Shown piece by piece: positions 15,710 through 23,713 of a stretch of DNA of 64,000 nt (position 1 is the first letter of the stretch; every line of letters starts with the position of its first letter). Below the pieces are notes generated by a model, which was not told where the DNA came from, made no database searches, and saw nothing but the letters and a program-made list of their open reading frames with translations. Source of the DNA: CAYQQQ01 sp964420125 (GTDB lineage: Bacteria; Actinomycetota; Acidimicrobiia; Acidimicrobiales; Microtrichaceae); assembly GCA_964420125.1 (NCBI GenBank), contig CAYQQQ010000009.1:80873-144872 (forward strand). Direction: 5' to 3'. A program made the translations under genes and the position numbers.

Positions 15710-16671
15710 CGCGCCGAAGCCCCGCCGAAACGGGGCCCCGTGCGACCGAGCTGGGAGGCGAGGTCAATACCCCAGAGGGTACCACTCCGTGTGACACCGG
15801 CACCGACCCCGTTTGCGCGACTCGTGACACAAAGCGTGCTCGTGCCACCCGCGCGGAGATGGCGGAGCGGCGTGAAGCGATAGTGGATCTCGCTCACGAG
15901 CACGGGCCGGCGTCAGTCCGCCACCTGTTCTACGCGGCCGTTGTCGCGGGAGTGCCGGGGATCACGAAGAACCAGAGTGGCTACCTCAAGGTGCAACGCG
16001 AGGTGCTGGGCCTGCGCCGCACTGGCCGGATCGCCTATGGCCTGGTCACGGACTCCACCCGGTGGATGCGCAAGGTGACCTCCTACAACGGCTGGGCCGC
16101 AGCCGTGGAGGCCTGCGCCCGCACCTATCGGCGGAACCTGTGGTCGCACTCGCCCTACCGGGTGGAGGTCTGGTGCGAGTCCGACTCGATCGCCGGCGTG
16201 GCGTGGCCCGTCGCCAACGAGTGGGACGTGCCGCTCATGGTCTGCCGGGGGCACGCATCGGAGACGTTCGCCTACAGCGCAGCCGCTGCGTGGAACGAGT
16301 CGGATCAGCTCCCAGTGGTGCTCTACATCGGCGACCACGACCCTGCCGGCCTCGACATCGAGGAGTCGCTGAGGGCGAAGCTCACCACGTTCTCCCACAT
16401 CGACTGCGAGTGGGATCGCATCGGCGTGACCGCCGATCAGGTGCTCGACCTGGACTTGCCGACCACGCCGGCCAAGACGAAGGGGCGGCGCAAGCCCTAC
16501 CCCCATCTGTGGGCCGCCGAAGCCGAAGCGCTCCCCGCTCAACTGTTGCGTGACCTGCTGCACGACGCCATCGAGAAGTTCGTGGACTTCGACCAGCTCG
16601 CCGTGATCCGCGCCGCCGAGGAGTCGGAGCGTCGCTCCCTCCTTGAGCTCGCACGGGAGGCCCTCCGATGA
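15706..16671 (+). CDS. Spo11/TopoVI-A-like TOPRIM protein
   Basis: 321 residues. After about 45 disordered residues comes a CAP-like winged helix with SVRHLFYAAVV, where the Tyr at about residue 75 matches the catalytic Tyr of topoisomerase VI subunit A and Spo11. A TOPRIM domain follows, with the metal ligands E (VWCESDSIAG, about 155) and DxD (YIGDHDPAGLDI, about 210). No B subunit (GHKL ATPase) is present. The stand-alone A-subunit form may nick or cut DNA during replication or transfer of the element. The GTG start overlaps the 45-aa gene, and the end overlaps the PrimPol start. Confidence 0.72.
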   Translation: MTRRSPAETGPRATELGGEVNTPEGTTPCDTGTDPVCATRDTKRARATRAEMAERREAIVDLAHEHGPASVRHLFYAAVVAGVPGITKNQSGYLKVQREVLGLRRTGRIAYGLVTDSTRWMRKVTSYNGWAAAVEACARTYRRNLWSHSPYRVEVWCESDSIAGVAWPVANEWDVPLMVCRGHASETFAYSAAAAWNESDQLPVVLYIGDHDPAGLDIEESLRAKLTTFSHIDCEWDRIGVTADQVLDLDLPTTPAKTKGRRKPYPHLWAAEAEALPAQLLRDLLHDAIEKFVDFDQLAVIRAAEESERRSLLELAREALR

Positions 16672-18680
16672 GCGCGGCGGAGGTTGTGGAGGAGGAGCAC
16701 GTCGCCGTCGAGTACGCCCTGGCGATCGCGGAGACCCTCGGTGTGCCCGTGTTCCCGGTGAAGATCACTCCCGGCGATGGAGACAAGACCAGCAAGGTGC
16801 CGCTCACCAAGAACGGGCACCTCGACGCCAGCACTGACCCCGAGCTGATCCGCCGATGGTGGGCGCAGCATCCGAACGCGGCGATCGGTGGAGTGCTGTC
16901 CGCCGCTGGCATGTTCGCTATCGACGTGGACGTGACCGGCGGAGTCGATGGGGAGGCCACCCTTGCCGATGCGGTCGCCGAGCTGGGAGACCTGCCCGCC
17001 ACGGTGGAGGTGCTCACACCGTCCGGTGGCCGGCATCTCTGGTACCGCGGCGAGCACGTCAAGAGCCGCGGGTGGCGGCCCGGTGTCGACATCAAAGGTG
17101 ACGGAGGGTGGGTGGTGCTGGCCGGCTCGTACTCGCCGCCGCTGGATGACTGGTACCGCTTCGAGATCTCCGGCGACCCGTTCGACGGGATCACCGTGGC
17201 GGAGATCCCGCCCCGTTGGCGTGCAGCGCTCCCCTCCGCCCGCACCGGCGACAGCACGGCCAGCGCGGCCGACACGGCACCCGAAGCGCTCCAGCGCCTC
17301 CACGAGCTGGACAGGGAAGCCGTGGAGCTGCTCTGCCAGCTCGGTGGACACCATCCGTTCGTGGTCCGCCAGGGTGACGGCTGGGAGGCACGGATCACCC
17401 GCCCCGGGAAACGCTCCGGCACGTCGGCCACCGTCGGCCACCTCGGCCCCGGCGTCGTGCGCCTGTTCACCCCCAACTGGGAGACACCGGGCGGGTACCG
17501 GCTGCAGGACCGGCCCTACGACCTCGACGACCTCGCGCGCATCGCCCAAGGGCTCGAGCCGCTCGAGGACCGGGAGCCGTTCGCCGCCGACCTCGTCCCG
17601 CAGACCGCGACCGCCGCCGCAGCGATCGCCCTTGGCGCGTGGCGGGCTGAGACCCTCGCCGCGCTGATCGCGGACCCGCCGTGCTCCGCAGGGTTCCTCA
17701 TCCGTCGACTGTGGCCGTCGGACGCCTACGGGATCATCGGAGCCGAGTCCAAGGCTGGCAAGACGTGGCTGGTGCTGGACCTGGCCGTGTCGATCGCCTG
17801 CGGAGTGCCGGCCCTCGACGGGATCGAGGTGGACCGTGCAGGCCCGGTGGTCGTGTTCCTCGGTGAAGGCGGCCGGCGCAACGCCTACCGTCGTCTGCGC
17901 GCCGTGTGCTCCGCCAAAGGCATCGACCCCGCCGAGGTCGACGACCTGCACCTGATCTACCGGGCACCGAAGCTGTCCGATGAGGACGCCGCCGAGAACA
18001 TCGAAGCTGAGGTGGCCCGCATCGCACCCGTGGCGATCATCGTGGACCCGTTGTACCTGGCCGCACCCGGTGCGGACGGAGCGAACCTCTACTCCATGGC
18101 GGTGGCGTTGGAACGCCTCCAGAGCCTCGGTGCGACCGTCGACGCCGCGGTGATCGTCGTGCACCACTGGAACCAGTCCGGCAAGGGCGACGGGTTCGGC
18201 AGGTTCTCCGGTGCCGGCCCCGAGGAATGGGGGAGGGTGTTGTGGTCCGTCGCCGTCGATGGGCGAACGGGATCCCAGCATCCCGAGGGGTCCGCAGTCC
18301 GTCTGACCGTCCGGGTGCGCGGCGGAGAGCTCGCGGACCTGGCGTTCAGCCTCACCCGCGAGGTCTGGTCGGATGACCCCGAGGACCTCGGAGCGGACCT
18401 GCACTACCGGATCGAGCGGGGCGAGATCGTCGCCGCGGACACCGGGAAACGGAAGCTCACCGCCGAGGACCGCTGCGCCGCCGTGCTGGCCGGCACGGGC
18501 GAATGGATGACCGCTGAGGCCGTGCAGGATGCCGACGCGGACGCTGCGAACGCCCAGCCTGACCAGCACCCGATGAAGTCGCGCACCGTGCAGGACGCCC
18601 TCGCGCGGCTCGCGAAGGCCGAACGGGTGGAACGCAGCGGAGTCGCACAGACCGGCTACCTCTACCGGGCGAAGCGATGA
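16668..18680 (+). CDS. PrimPol-helicase replication protein
   Basis: 670 residues. The N-terminal bifunctional primase/polymerase domain has FAIDVDVTGG (catalytic acidic pair, about residue 85) and GGRHLWYRG (about 120). A central RecA-like ATPase has the P-loop GAESKAGKTW (about 360) and VVVFLGEGGRRNAYRRL, as in RepA/DnaB-type helicases. A C-terminal winged helix (TVQDALARLAKAERVERSG) could bind the origin. It probably primes and unwinds element DNA. The TGCGCA repeat cluster lies directly downstream. Confidence 0.88.
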   Translation: MSAAEVVEEEHVAVEYALAIAETLGVPVFPVKITPGDGDKTSKVPLTKNGHLDASTDPELIRRWWAQHPNAAIGGVLSAAGMFAIDVDVTGGVDGEATLADAVAELGDLPATVEVLTPSGGRHLWYRGEHVKSRGWRPGVDIKGDGGWVVLAGSYSPPLDDWYRFEISGDPFDGITVAEIPPRWRAALPSARTGDSTASAADTAPEALQRLHELDREAVELLCQLGGHHPFVVRQGDGWEARITRPGKRSGTSATVGHLGPGVVRLFTPNWETPGGYRLQDRPYDLDDLARIAQGLEPLEDREPFAADLVPQTATAAAAIALGAWRAETLAALIADPPCSAGFLIRRLWPSDAYGIIGAESKAGKTWLVLDLAVSIACGVPALDGIEVDRAGPVVVFLGEGGRRNAYRRLRAVCSAKGIDPAEVDDLHLIYRAPKLSDEDAAENIEAEVARIAPVAIIVDPLYLAAPGADGANLYSMAVALERLQSLGATVDAAVIVVHHWNQSGKGDGFGRFSGAGPEEWGRVLWSVAVDGRTGSQHPEGSAVRLTVRVRGGELADLAFSLTREVWSDDPEDLGADLHYRIERGEIVAADTGKRKLTAEDRCAAVLAGTGEWMTAEAVQDADADAANAQPDQHPMKSRTVQDALARLAKAERVERSGVAQTGYLYRAKR

Positions 18681-18682
18681 TG

Positions 18683-18912
18683 TGCGCAGACACGTGCGCA
18701 GCCCGTCGGGCCTTCTGCGCACACCCGCCGTTCGCCGTGCAATACCAACGGTCCCGGTCGTGCGCATCCCTGCGCACATACCTGCGCACGGTCCTCTACC
18801 GGACCATGCGGGTGAGCAGGTGCGGGTGGGTGGTGCGAAGCACCCACCCTCCTGCACGCACTCATCCCCCCTTGTGCGCGCGTGCGCAGATTCCTAAGGG
18901 TGCGCGTGCGCA
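18683..18912. repeat. TGCGCA repeat cluster, candidate replication origin
   Basis: Eight copies of the palindromic hexamer TGCGCA in 230 bases, starting at 18683, 18695, 18716, 18761, 18771, 18783, 18883 and 18907, with a further TGCGCG at 18875 and 18901. A GGTCC/GGACC hairpin (about 18790-18805) lies between them. No convincing gene occupies this gap. Iterons next to a replication gene are the usual layout of a plasmid- or phage-type origin; the role here is inference. Confidence 0.6.
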
Positions 18913-18939
18913 CAGAACCGCTCCGCCGAGGAGGTCCTG

Positions 18940-19125
18940 ATGAGCCAGTTCCGACCCCGAGGAGCCCGCCGCCGGCCGCCCTCGGTGCCCCGATCCGACG
19001 TGCTCGACGCTGCCCGGTTCTCGTGCCGGCTCCGAGGCTGCACCTGCCGTCCCGACTTCGAGGTGTGGCACGACGACCTCGGAGCGCCCGCACACCCGAA
19101 CCACCGGAGAACACCCCGTGACTGA
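18940..19125 (+). CDS. Small Cys-containing protein (61 aa)
   Basis: The ATG at 18940 has a strong GAGGAGG site. A basic start is followed by FSCRLRGCTCRPDFEVWHDD. The CxC-RP-H pattern recurs in the protein at 19481 (MGCECRPGIHHN), so the two may share a small metal-binding fold. No family name is known to me. It overlaps the next gene by 8 bases. Confidence 0.65.
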   Translation: MSQFRPRGARRRPPSVPRSDVLDAARFSCRLRGCTCRPDFEVWHDDLGAPAHPNHRRTPRD

Positions 19126-19282
19126 TGACATCGACAACGCGGCGTTGAGGTTGCTCCGATCCGACCTCGACCAGCTCGCCCACCACCTCTCCCGACTGGA
19201 CCGAGGATCGCGGCACCAGCTCGCCCGGGTGGTCGCCGAGATGCTCGAACGCGTCGCCGCCCCACAAGACACCCGACGATGA
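19118..19282 (+). CDS. Small helical protein (54 aa)
   Basis: GTG start at 19118 inside the end of the previous gene. The product, VTDDIDNAALRLLRSDLDQL followed by a second helix RHQLARVVAEMLERVAA, is almost entirely helical and acidic-basic patterned, and may form a coiled-coil dimer. Its position before the capsid gene would fit a small packaging or regulatory factor, but no homology is seen. Confidence 0.55.
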   Translation: MTDDIDNAALRLLRSDLDQLAHHLSRLDRGSRHQLARVVAEMLERVAAPQDTRR

Positions 19283-19480
19283 CCGTCGTTTCTAGGGCAC
19301 CGCGGCGGCGCTCCCGAGCCCGCCCCTTTCCGCATCTCTCTCTAGCAAGCTTTCCAGCAAGGCACCGTTCGGACCCGGCGCCGTGGTGGGCGGGTCGAAT
19401 CTCTAGGCCCGATGCCACCCGGCGTAGAGCCGCCTCATTTCATCCCTCCCCCATCCCCCAACCCAAGGAGAACACCAACC

Positions 19481-19687
19481 ATGAACAGCACCCGCTACAC
19501 CGATGACGACCTCGGCCCCGAGGAGAAGGCGCTCGCCGAGCACCTCCGCCAGCGCGCCCAGCACATGGGCTGCGAGTGCCGCCCTGGCATCCACCACAAC
19601 CCAGCCACGAACGTGGTGGCCCTAGAGCATCTGCCGACATGTCCGGCGCTGCGCCACCCGGAGGCGAACGCCGGGGTCGCCAACTGA
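19481..19687 (+). CDS. Small Cys/His protein (68 aa)
   Basis: The ATG at 19481 is preceded by AAGGAG. A charged helical start is followed by MGCECRPGIHHNPATNVVAL and a late Cys (LPTCPALRH), giving possible zinc ligands C, C, H, H and C. It shares the CxCRP-H feature with the protein at 18940. Unknown function. Confidence 0.65.
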   Translation: MNSTRYTDDDLGPEEKALAEHLRQRAQHMGCECRPGIHHNPATNVVALEHLPTCPALRHPEANAGVAN

Positions 19688-19848
19688 GATACACCCCGTG
19701 GGGTATGCTGTCGGTAGGCCGCCGTGGCGACGCCGTCCCGCTCGGGGCACCTCGTACCGGCCCGCCGACGCCGCCCCATCGGGGGCACCTCGGGACCCGT
19801 GAACCTGTGCCGCGCATCGACCGCGGCCCCACCCCGAGGAGGTGCCCC

Positions 19849-21318
19849 ATGGAGGCATTGAGACTCGTCCGGGAAGCCCGGGCGAACCTGGAGCGGACCC
19901 GCTCCAGCACCATCGACCGCTTGGAATCCGTCGCGCAGCGCGCCATCGACGCCGGCCGGCAGATGACCACCGACGAAGCCGCCGACTGCGACGAGCTGCG
20001 CCGCAACGTCGAACATCTCGACGGCCAACTCTCCGAGTGCGACACCCGCGAAGCCGAGCTGCTGGAGGTCGCCGAGCGGACTGCCGAGCGTGCCAAGCGT
20101 CCGTCGTTGCGCACCCTCACCGGCTCCCAGCCGTGGGACGCGTTCGACCAGCGCCGCCCCAACGAGCTGTCGCTGGCCGACTGGCGTTCGCTGGCCCTCA
20201 GCGCCGTGGAGCGGGCCGCTGACCGACTCGGTGACGGGCCCGCCGCCCGACTCACCGAGAGCATCGAATCGGGCGAGGACCGCCACGGTGTGGCGAAGGT
20301 CGTCGCCGTCGGCTCGGACCCCGACTACCGCTCCGCGTGGCTCAAGGTGATGCGCGACGCGCAGCTCGGTCACGTGGAGCTGACCCCCGCCGAGCGGGCC
20401 GCGTGGGCCCGCGCCCAGGACATCACCCGCGCCATGGGCGAAGGCTCCACCGCCGCAGGAGCGGCGATGGTCCCAACACACCTTGACCCTGCCGTCATCC
20501 TCACCAACTCGGGCATCGCGGACCCCATGCGCAGCATCGCCCGCACGGTGCACGTCACCTCCAGGACGTGGAACGGTGTCTCATCCGCCGGCGTGACCGC
20601 CTCATGGGACGCCGAGGCCGAGGAGGTCTCCGACGACTCCCCGACGCTCGCCCAGCCGTCCATCGACGTGCACGCAGCCCGTGTGTTCGCGCCGGTCTCG
20701 TGGGAGCTCTCCCAGGACGTGGACGGCCTCGAATCGGAACTGGCGACCCTCGCAGCGGACGCCTACGCCCGCCTCGAAGGCGAAGCGTTCTGGACCGGCT
20801 CCGGCTCCGGTGAACCCACCGGCATCGTGACCAGCCTCGATGGCAGCCCCAGCTCCGAGGTGCAGCTCATCGACACCACCAGCTACGTGCTCAGCATCGA
20901 TGACCTCTACGCCCTGCACAAGGCGCTGCCGGCCAGGTACCGCCGTGGGGGTGCGACGTGGGCGGCGAACATCGACCTGTTGGACCGCTGCCGCCGCTTC
21001 GGCGAAGGCACCACCGGCAGCAACTCCGCCTATTGGGCGGACCTGGGAGCCGACACCCCGCCCCAGCTCCTCGGCCACCCCGTCGTGGAGGCATCCTCGA
21101 TGCCCACCTACACCGCCACCAACGGCACCAACTTGGTCGTCATCGGCGACTTCTCCCGCTACGTCATCGTCGACCGCATCGGCACCATCGTGCAGCGCAT
21201 CCCAACCTTGTTCGGCACGACCAACGGACGCCCCACCTTCGAGGGTGGCCTGGCGTTCTTCCGTCGCACCGGCGGCGAGGTCGTCGACACCGGAGCCTTC
21301 CGACTCCTCCAGTGCTGA
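19849..21318 (+). CDS. HK97-type major capsid protein with N-terminal scaffold region
   Basis: 489 residues. The first 90 are a charged coiled coil like the HK97 delta/scaffold domain (SSTIDRLESVAQRAIDAGRQ). The HK97-fold body has the family-typical segments SAGVTASWDAEAEEVSDDSP, EAFWTGSGSGEPTGIVTS and a late strand region ending TGAFRLLQC. The ATG at 19849 has GAGGAGG before it. Shell protein of a virion or of hijacked capsids. No prohead protease, portal or terminase gene is present in the element, which is unusual and points to helper dependence. Confidence 0.85.
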   Translation: MEALRLVREARANLERTRSSTIDRLESVAQRAIDAGRQMTTDEAADCDELRRNVEHLDGQLSECDTREAELLEVAERTAERAKRPSLRTLTGSQPWDAFDQRRPNELSLADWRSLALSAVERAADRLGDGPAARLTESIESGEDRHGVAKVVAVGSDPDYRSAWLKVMRDAQLGHVELTPAERAAWARAQDITRAMGEGSTAAGAAMVPTHLDPAVILTNSGIADPMRSIARTVHVTSRTWNGVSSAGVTASWDAEAEEVSDDSPTLAQPSIDVHAARVFAPVSWELSQDVDGLESELATLAADAYARLEGEAFWTGSGSGEPTGIVTSLDGSPSSEVQLIDTTSYVLSIDDLYALHKALPARYRRGGATWAANIDLLDRCRRFGEGTTGSNSAYWADLGADTPPQLLGHPVVEASSMPTYTATNGTNLVVIGDFSRYVIVDRIGTIVQRIPTLFGTTNGRPTFEGGLAFFRRTGGEVVDTGAFRLLQC

Positions 21319-21736
21319 CCCGCTGACACCCTCGCCCCCTCGCGGGTCGGTCGGTCCTTCGGGAGCCTTCACCCGGCCGGCACCGCGAGGGGAGATCGGG
21401 CACCCCCACCCGGCGGCCTGGTAACCCGTCGGGGCCCGACGACCCGCCCCCCGGTCTCTCCTTTCCGGGGGGCGGAGTCGCGTGGGGGACCCGGCCCGCC
21501 GGGAGACCCGCCGGCTCGTTCAATTGTCCAGAATTGGACAATTGAACGGAGGTCGTTCTTCAGTCGGGGTCAGCCGTCGCACGTCGAGCACCCGACACCG
21601 TGAGAAGCCACGAGCGCTTGGGTAGGCGGGGACGGCGGACGGGGGGAGGGGCGGTCGGTTCTTGGGGCCCCTGCCCGCCGGGAGACCCGCAAAGTCATCC
21701 CTTTTTTCACACGGCCGTAGGAGAAACCTGGGGTAA
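21319..21736. other. Non-coding tail of element 1
   Basis: About 420 bases with no credible gene. It contains a perfect 13-base palindrome (21517-21548) and an 18-base direct repeat, gcccgccgggagacccgc, at 21494-21511 and 21673-21690, separated by 161 bases. The element half of the right attachment site (21730-21752) is at its end. Confidence 0.7.
21517..21548. repeat. Perfect AT-rich palindrome
   Basis: CGTTCAATTGTCC (21517-21529), six bases AGAATT, then GGACAATTGAACG (21536-21548). The 13-base arms match perfectly and stand out as AT-rich in this GC-rich DNA. It could be a protein-binding site or a hairpin ending capsid-gene transcription; there is no T tract. Confidence 0.75.
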
Positions 21737-21767
21737 CTAAGGGTGTACCGCCATGGCGGTGCTGATC
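21730..21767. other. Attachment site of element 1, right junction
   Basis: The element half is 21730-21752 (ggggtaac outside, gtaccgcc inside), the shared dinucleotide is AT (21753-21754), and the chromosomal half is ggcggtgctgatc (21755-21767). Its arms mirror those of the left junction, so the two together define attB and attP. Confidence 0.85.
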
Positions 21768-21907
21768 ACCCCTTCGCCGCGCTCGCCGCGGCGGCGGCCG
21801 GTCCGTGCCCTCGGCCGGCGGGAGGCTGACGGAGCGCACGCGGGAGCAGCCGGTCCGGCCGTGGCCGCGAGCTCGTCCGAGGTGACGCCGGTGAGCGGTT
21901 CGTTCAT
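21755..21907 (-). pseudogene. flp pilin gene, 5' fragment (split by element 1)
   Basis: Starts at ATG 21907 with GGAGG before it. It encodes MNEPLTGVTSDELAATAG, a basic Arg-rich stretch, and the prepilin motif GERGEGVISTA. The frame runs into element 1, where five foreign residues follow and it stops at 21737. Joined to the fragment at 13470-13581 it makes an 88-residue Flp pilin. The fragment lacks the hydrophobic helix, so no pilin can be made while the element is integrated. Confidence 0.88.
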
Positions 21908-21935
21908 GTGGGGACCTCCGGTTGTGGGTGGCGGT

Positions 21936-22835
21936 TCAGGTGCCGGTGACCATGGCGACCGCGGAGAGGAACGGCACGGCGAGCAGGATCAGGCCGGGCA
22001 CGAGGGTGGCGACGGTCACGGGAACCCAGACGAGCTGGCCCCGTCGCTCGATGGTCTCGATGAGCGCCCGATGGGCCTCGCTGCGCACCGCGGCGGCTTC
22101 CTCCGCCAGCAGCGAGGCCAGGTCGGTGGCCTCCCGGTGCAGGGCGAGCACCGCGACCAGCCGCTCGACCTGGGGCAGCTGCGAGTCCGACGCCCACCCT
22201 CTGAGAGCGTCCACCTCGGAACGGCCCTGACGGATGCGTCGCACCACTGCACCGAGCGAGTCGGCGGTCAGACCCGTGCTGCGCTCGGCGAGGCGGGTGA
22301 GCGCAGCGCTGAGGGAGTAGCCGGCGCCGACGAGCAGCCCCAGCTGCTCGATGGTGACCGGTAGGGCGTCGACCAGCGCAGCGCGCCGTCGCGAGATCCG
22401 CCGTTCGAGGTCGTGCTCTGCGGCGAGCACGACCACCAGCGGTGCACCGAACACCATCAGCAGGGCGATCGGCACGGGTGGGCCGAGGGCGAGGGCCGTC
22501 GCGGACGCTGCCAGCAAGGTCACGACCGCCGCGCTGAACTGGCGGATCCGGAACGTCACCGGCTCGGTGGATGCCCCTGCCCGCCGCAGCCGACCCTCCA
22601 GCTGCTCGAGGGGTCCCGTCAGCTCGAGCAGGCGCGCCAGCGCACGGGGCGGCGCCGGCGCCGGCAGCCCCGATCGCACCCACACGGGCTGCACGGCCTC
22701 ACCGGTGGTGCGGGCCGGCAGGTAGGGCGAGAGCCGAACCCACAGAGGGCGCTGCCGGAACCACCGGAGCCGGCTCAGCAGCAGCGCGGTGCCCGCCGCC
22801 GCAGTGCCGACCGCGAAGAGCTCCTGTCCGCTCAT
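21936..22835 (-). CDS. TadC-like inner-membrane protein
   Basis: 299 residues with a T2SSF domain: membrane helices near the N-terminus, middle (AAVVTLLAASATALALG, PIALLMVFGAPLVVVL) and C-terminus (VATLVPGLILLAVPFLS). The cytoplasmic four-helix part contains PVTIEQLGLLVGAGYSLSAAL. TadC pairs with TadB as the platform that transmits work from the CpaF ATPase to pilus assembly. The ATG at 22835 overlaps the tadB-like stop. Confidence 0.87.
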   Translation of the reverse strand: MSGQELFAVGTAAAGTALLLSRLRWFRQRPLWVRLSPYLPARTTGEAVQPVWVRSGLPAPAPPRALARLLELTGPLEQLEGRLRRAGASTEPVTFRIRQFSAAVVTLLAASATALALGPPVPIALLMVFGAPLVVVLAAEHDLERRISRRRAALVDALPVTIEQLGLLVGAGYSLSAALTRLAERSTGLTADSLGAVVRRIRQGRSEVDALRGWASDSQLPQVERLVAVLALHREATDLASLLAEEAAAVRSEAHRALIETIERRGQLVWVPVTVATLVPGLILLAVPFLSAVAMVTGT

Positions 22836-23713
22836 CGCTCGAACACCCGGGGCCGCGTCGGCAGGGTCATGATCTGCCCCGCCCACCACCAGCACCCGGC
22901 GACCATCGCGGCCGCGACCACGACGGCGAGCTGGGCACCCGGCGAGCCGAACGCCGCTGCGCCGTCGCCGAGTCGCAACCCGGCGAGCGCCATGCCGGCG
23001 GGCACGATCAGCACGAACCAGCGGGCCACCCGTGCCCCCGCCTGGCGGGCGTCGGCCTCCGCCCGGTGGTGGAGGTCGGTCCGGCAGTCGGCGGCCAGTG
23101 CGGCGAGGCGGGCGTCCACGTCGCCCCCGACTTCGTGGGCGACCAGCAGCGTCTCGCACACGGCGTCGGCGATGGGATCGCGCAGCCGCTCCTTGAGCAC
23201 CCCCAGCATGCGGGCCACGTCGGTGCTCAAGGCCCACTCCCGGGAGGCCGCTGCGAAGGCCGTTCGGAGCTCCACCGGTCCGCGGGCGCCGACCTCGAGC
23301 AGCGCCTGGGGGATCGGGCGTCCGAGTGCCCCGGTGCGCACCCGGAGGTCGTCGAGCAGTCGTGGCCAGCCTGCGGCGGCGGCGCGCTGCGCTGCGCGCA
23401 CGCGTCGCCGCCGTCGAGCCGTCGGTGCCCCCGCCGCCCCCAGCCCGAGCGCGACGGCGAGCGCGACCGGGATCGAGCACCACAGCGACAACGCGGTGAT
23501 CGCTGCGGCGATCCCGGCGCCGGCGGCGAGGTCGGTGCTGGGGATGCTCCGCACGATCGGCACGAGCGGCCGGACCGACGCCAGGACGGCCATCGAGGGT
23601 GGATCGTCGCGCTCGCCGTCGCCGTCGCTGTCGTTGGGCACCGTTCGCGGCGCCCAGGTGAACAGCACCGCCGCGCCCACCGCCGCCAAGGCAGCAGCGA
23701 ACAGGGAGCTCAT
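22832..23713 (-). CDS. TadB-like inner-membrane protein
   Basis: 293 residues with N-terminal helices (FAAALAAVGAAVLFTW), a T2SSF cytoplasmic part (LLDDLRVRTGALGRPIPQAL, HEVGGDVDARLAALAADCR) and C-terminal helices (FVLIVPAGMALAGL, LAVVVAAAMVAG). Start overlaps the cpaF stop by 4 bases. Platform partner of the TadC-like protein. Confidence 0.86.
   Translation of the reverse strand: MSSLFAAALAAVGAAVLFTWAPRTVPNDSDGDGERDDPPSMAVLASVRPLVPIVRSIPSTDLAAGAGIAAAITALSLWCSIPVALAVALGLGAAGAPTARRRRRVRAAQRAAAAGWPRLLDDLRVRTGALGRPIPQALLEVGARGPVELRTAFAAASREWALSTDVARMLGVLKERLRDPIADAVCETLLVAHEVGGDVDARLAALAADCRTDLHHRAEADARQAGARVARWFVLIVPAGMALAGLRLGDGAAAFGSPGAQLAVVVAAAMVAGCWWWAGQIMTLPTRPRVFER

Larger units (their letters stand above)
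13582..21754 (+). mobile_element. Element 1: serine-integrase satellite-like element in flp (about 8.2 kb)
   Basis: Both ends are defined by the split pilin gene and symmetric att sites. Contents in order: serine integrase, short antisense ORF, XRE regulator, 45-aa protein, TOPRIM protein, PrimPol-helicase, TGCGCA repeat cluster, three small proteins, HK97-type capsid, then a palindrome-rich tail. No portal, terminase, protease or tail gene is present. Integrase, replication genes and capsid alone recall phiRv1/phiRv2 of Mycobacterium tuberculosis and capsid-encoding phage satellites. A satellite lifestyle is inference. Confidence 0.85.

Noticed and set aside
18677..18940. 87-residue ORF after the PrimPol gene
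   Set aside because: It consists of reading through the TGCGCA repeats, is Cys/Arg-rich without pattern and has no good ribosome site; the DNA repeats explain the open frame.
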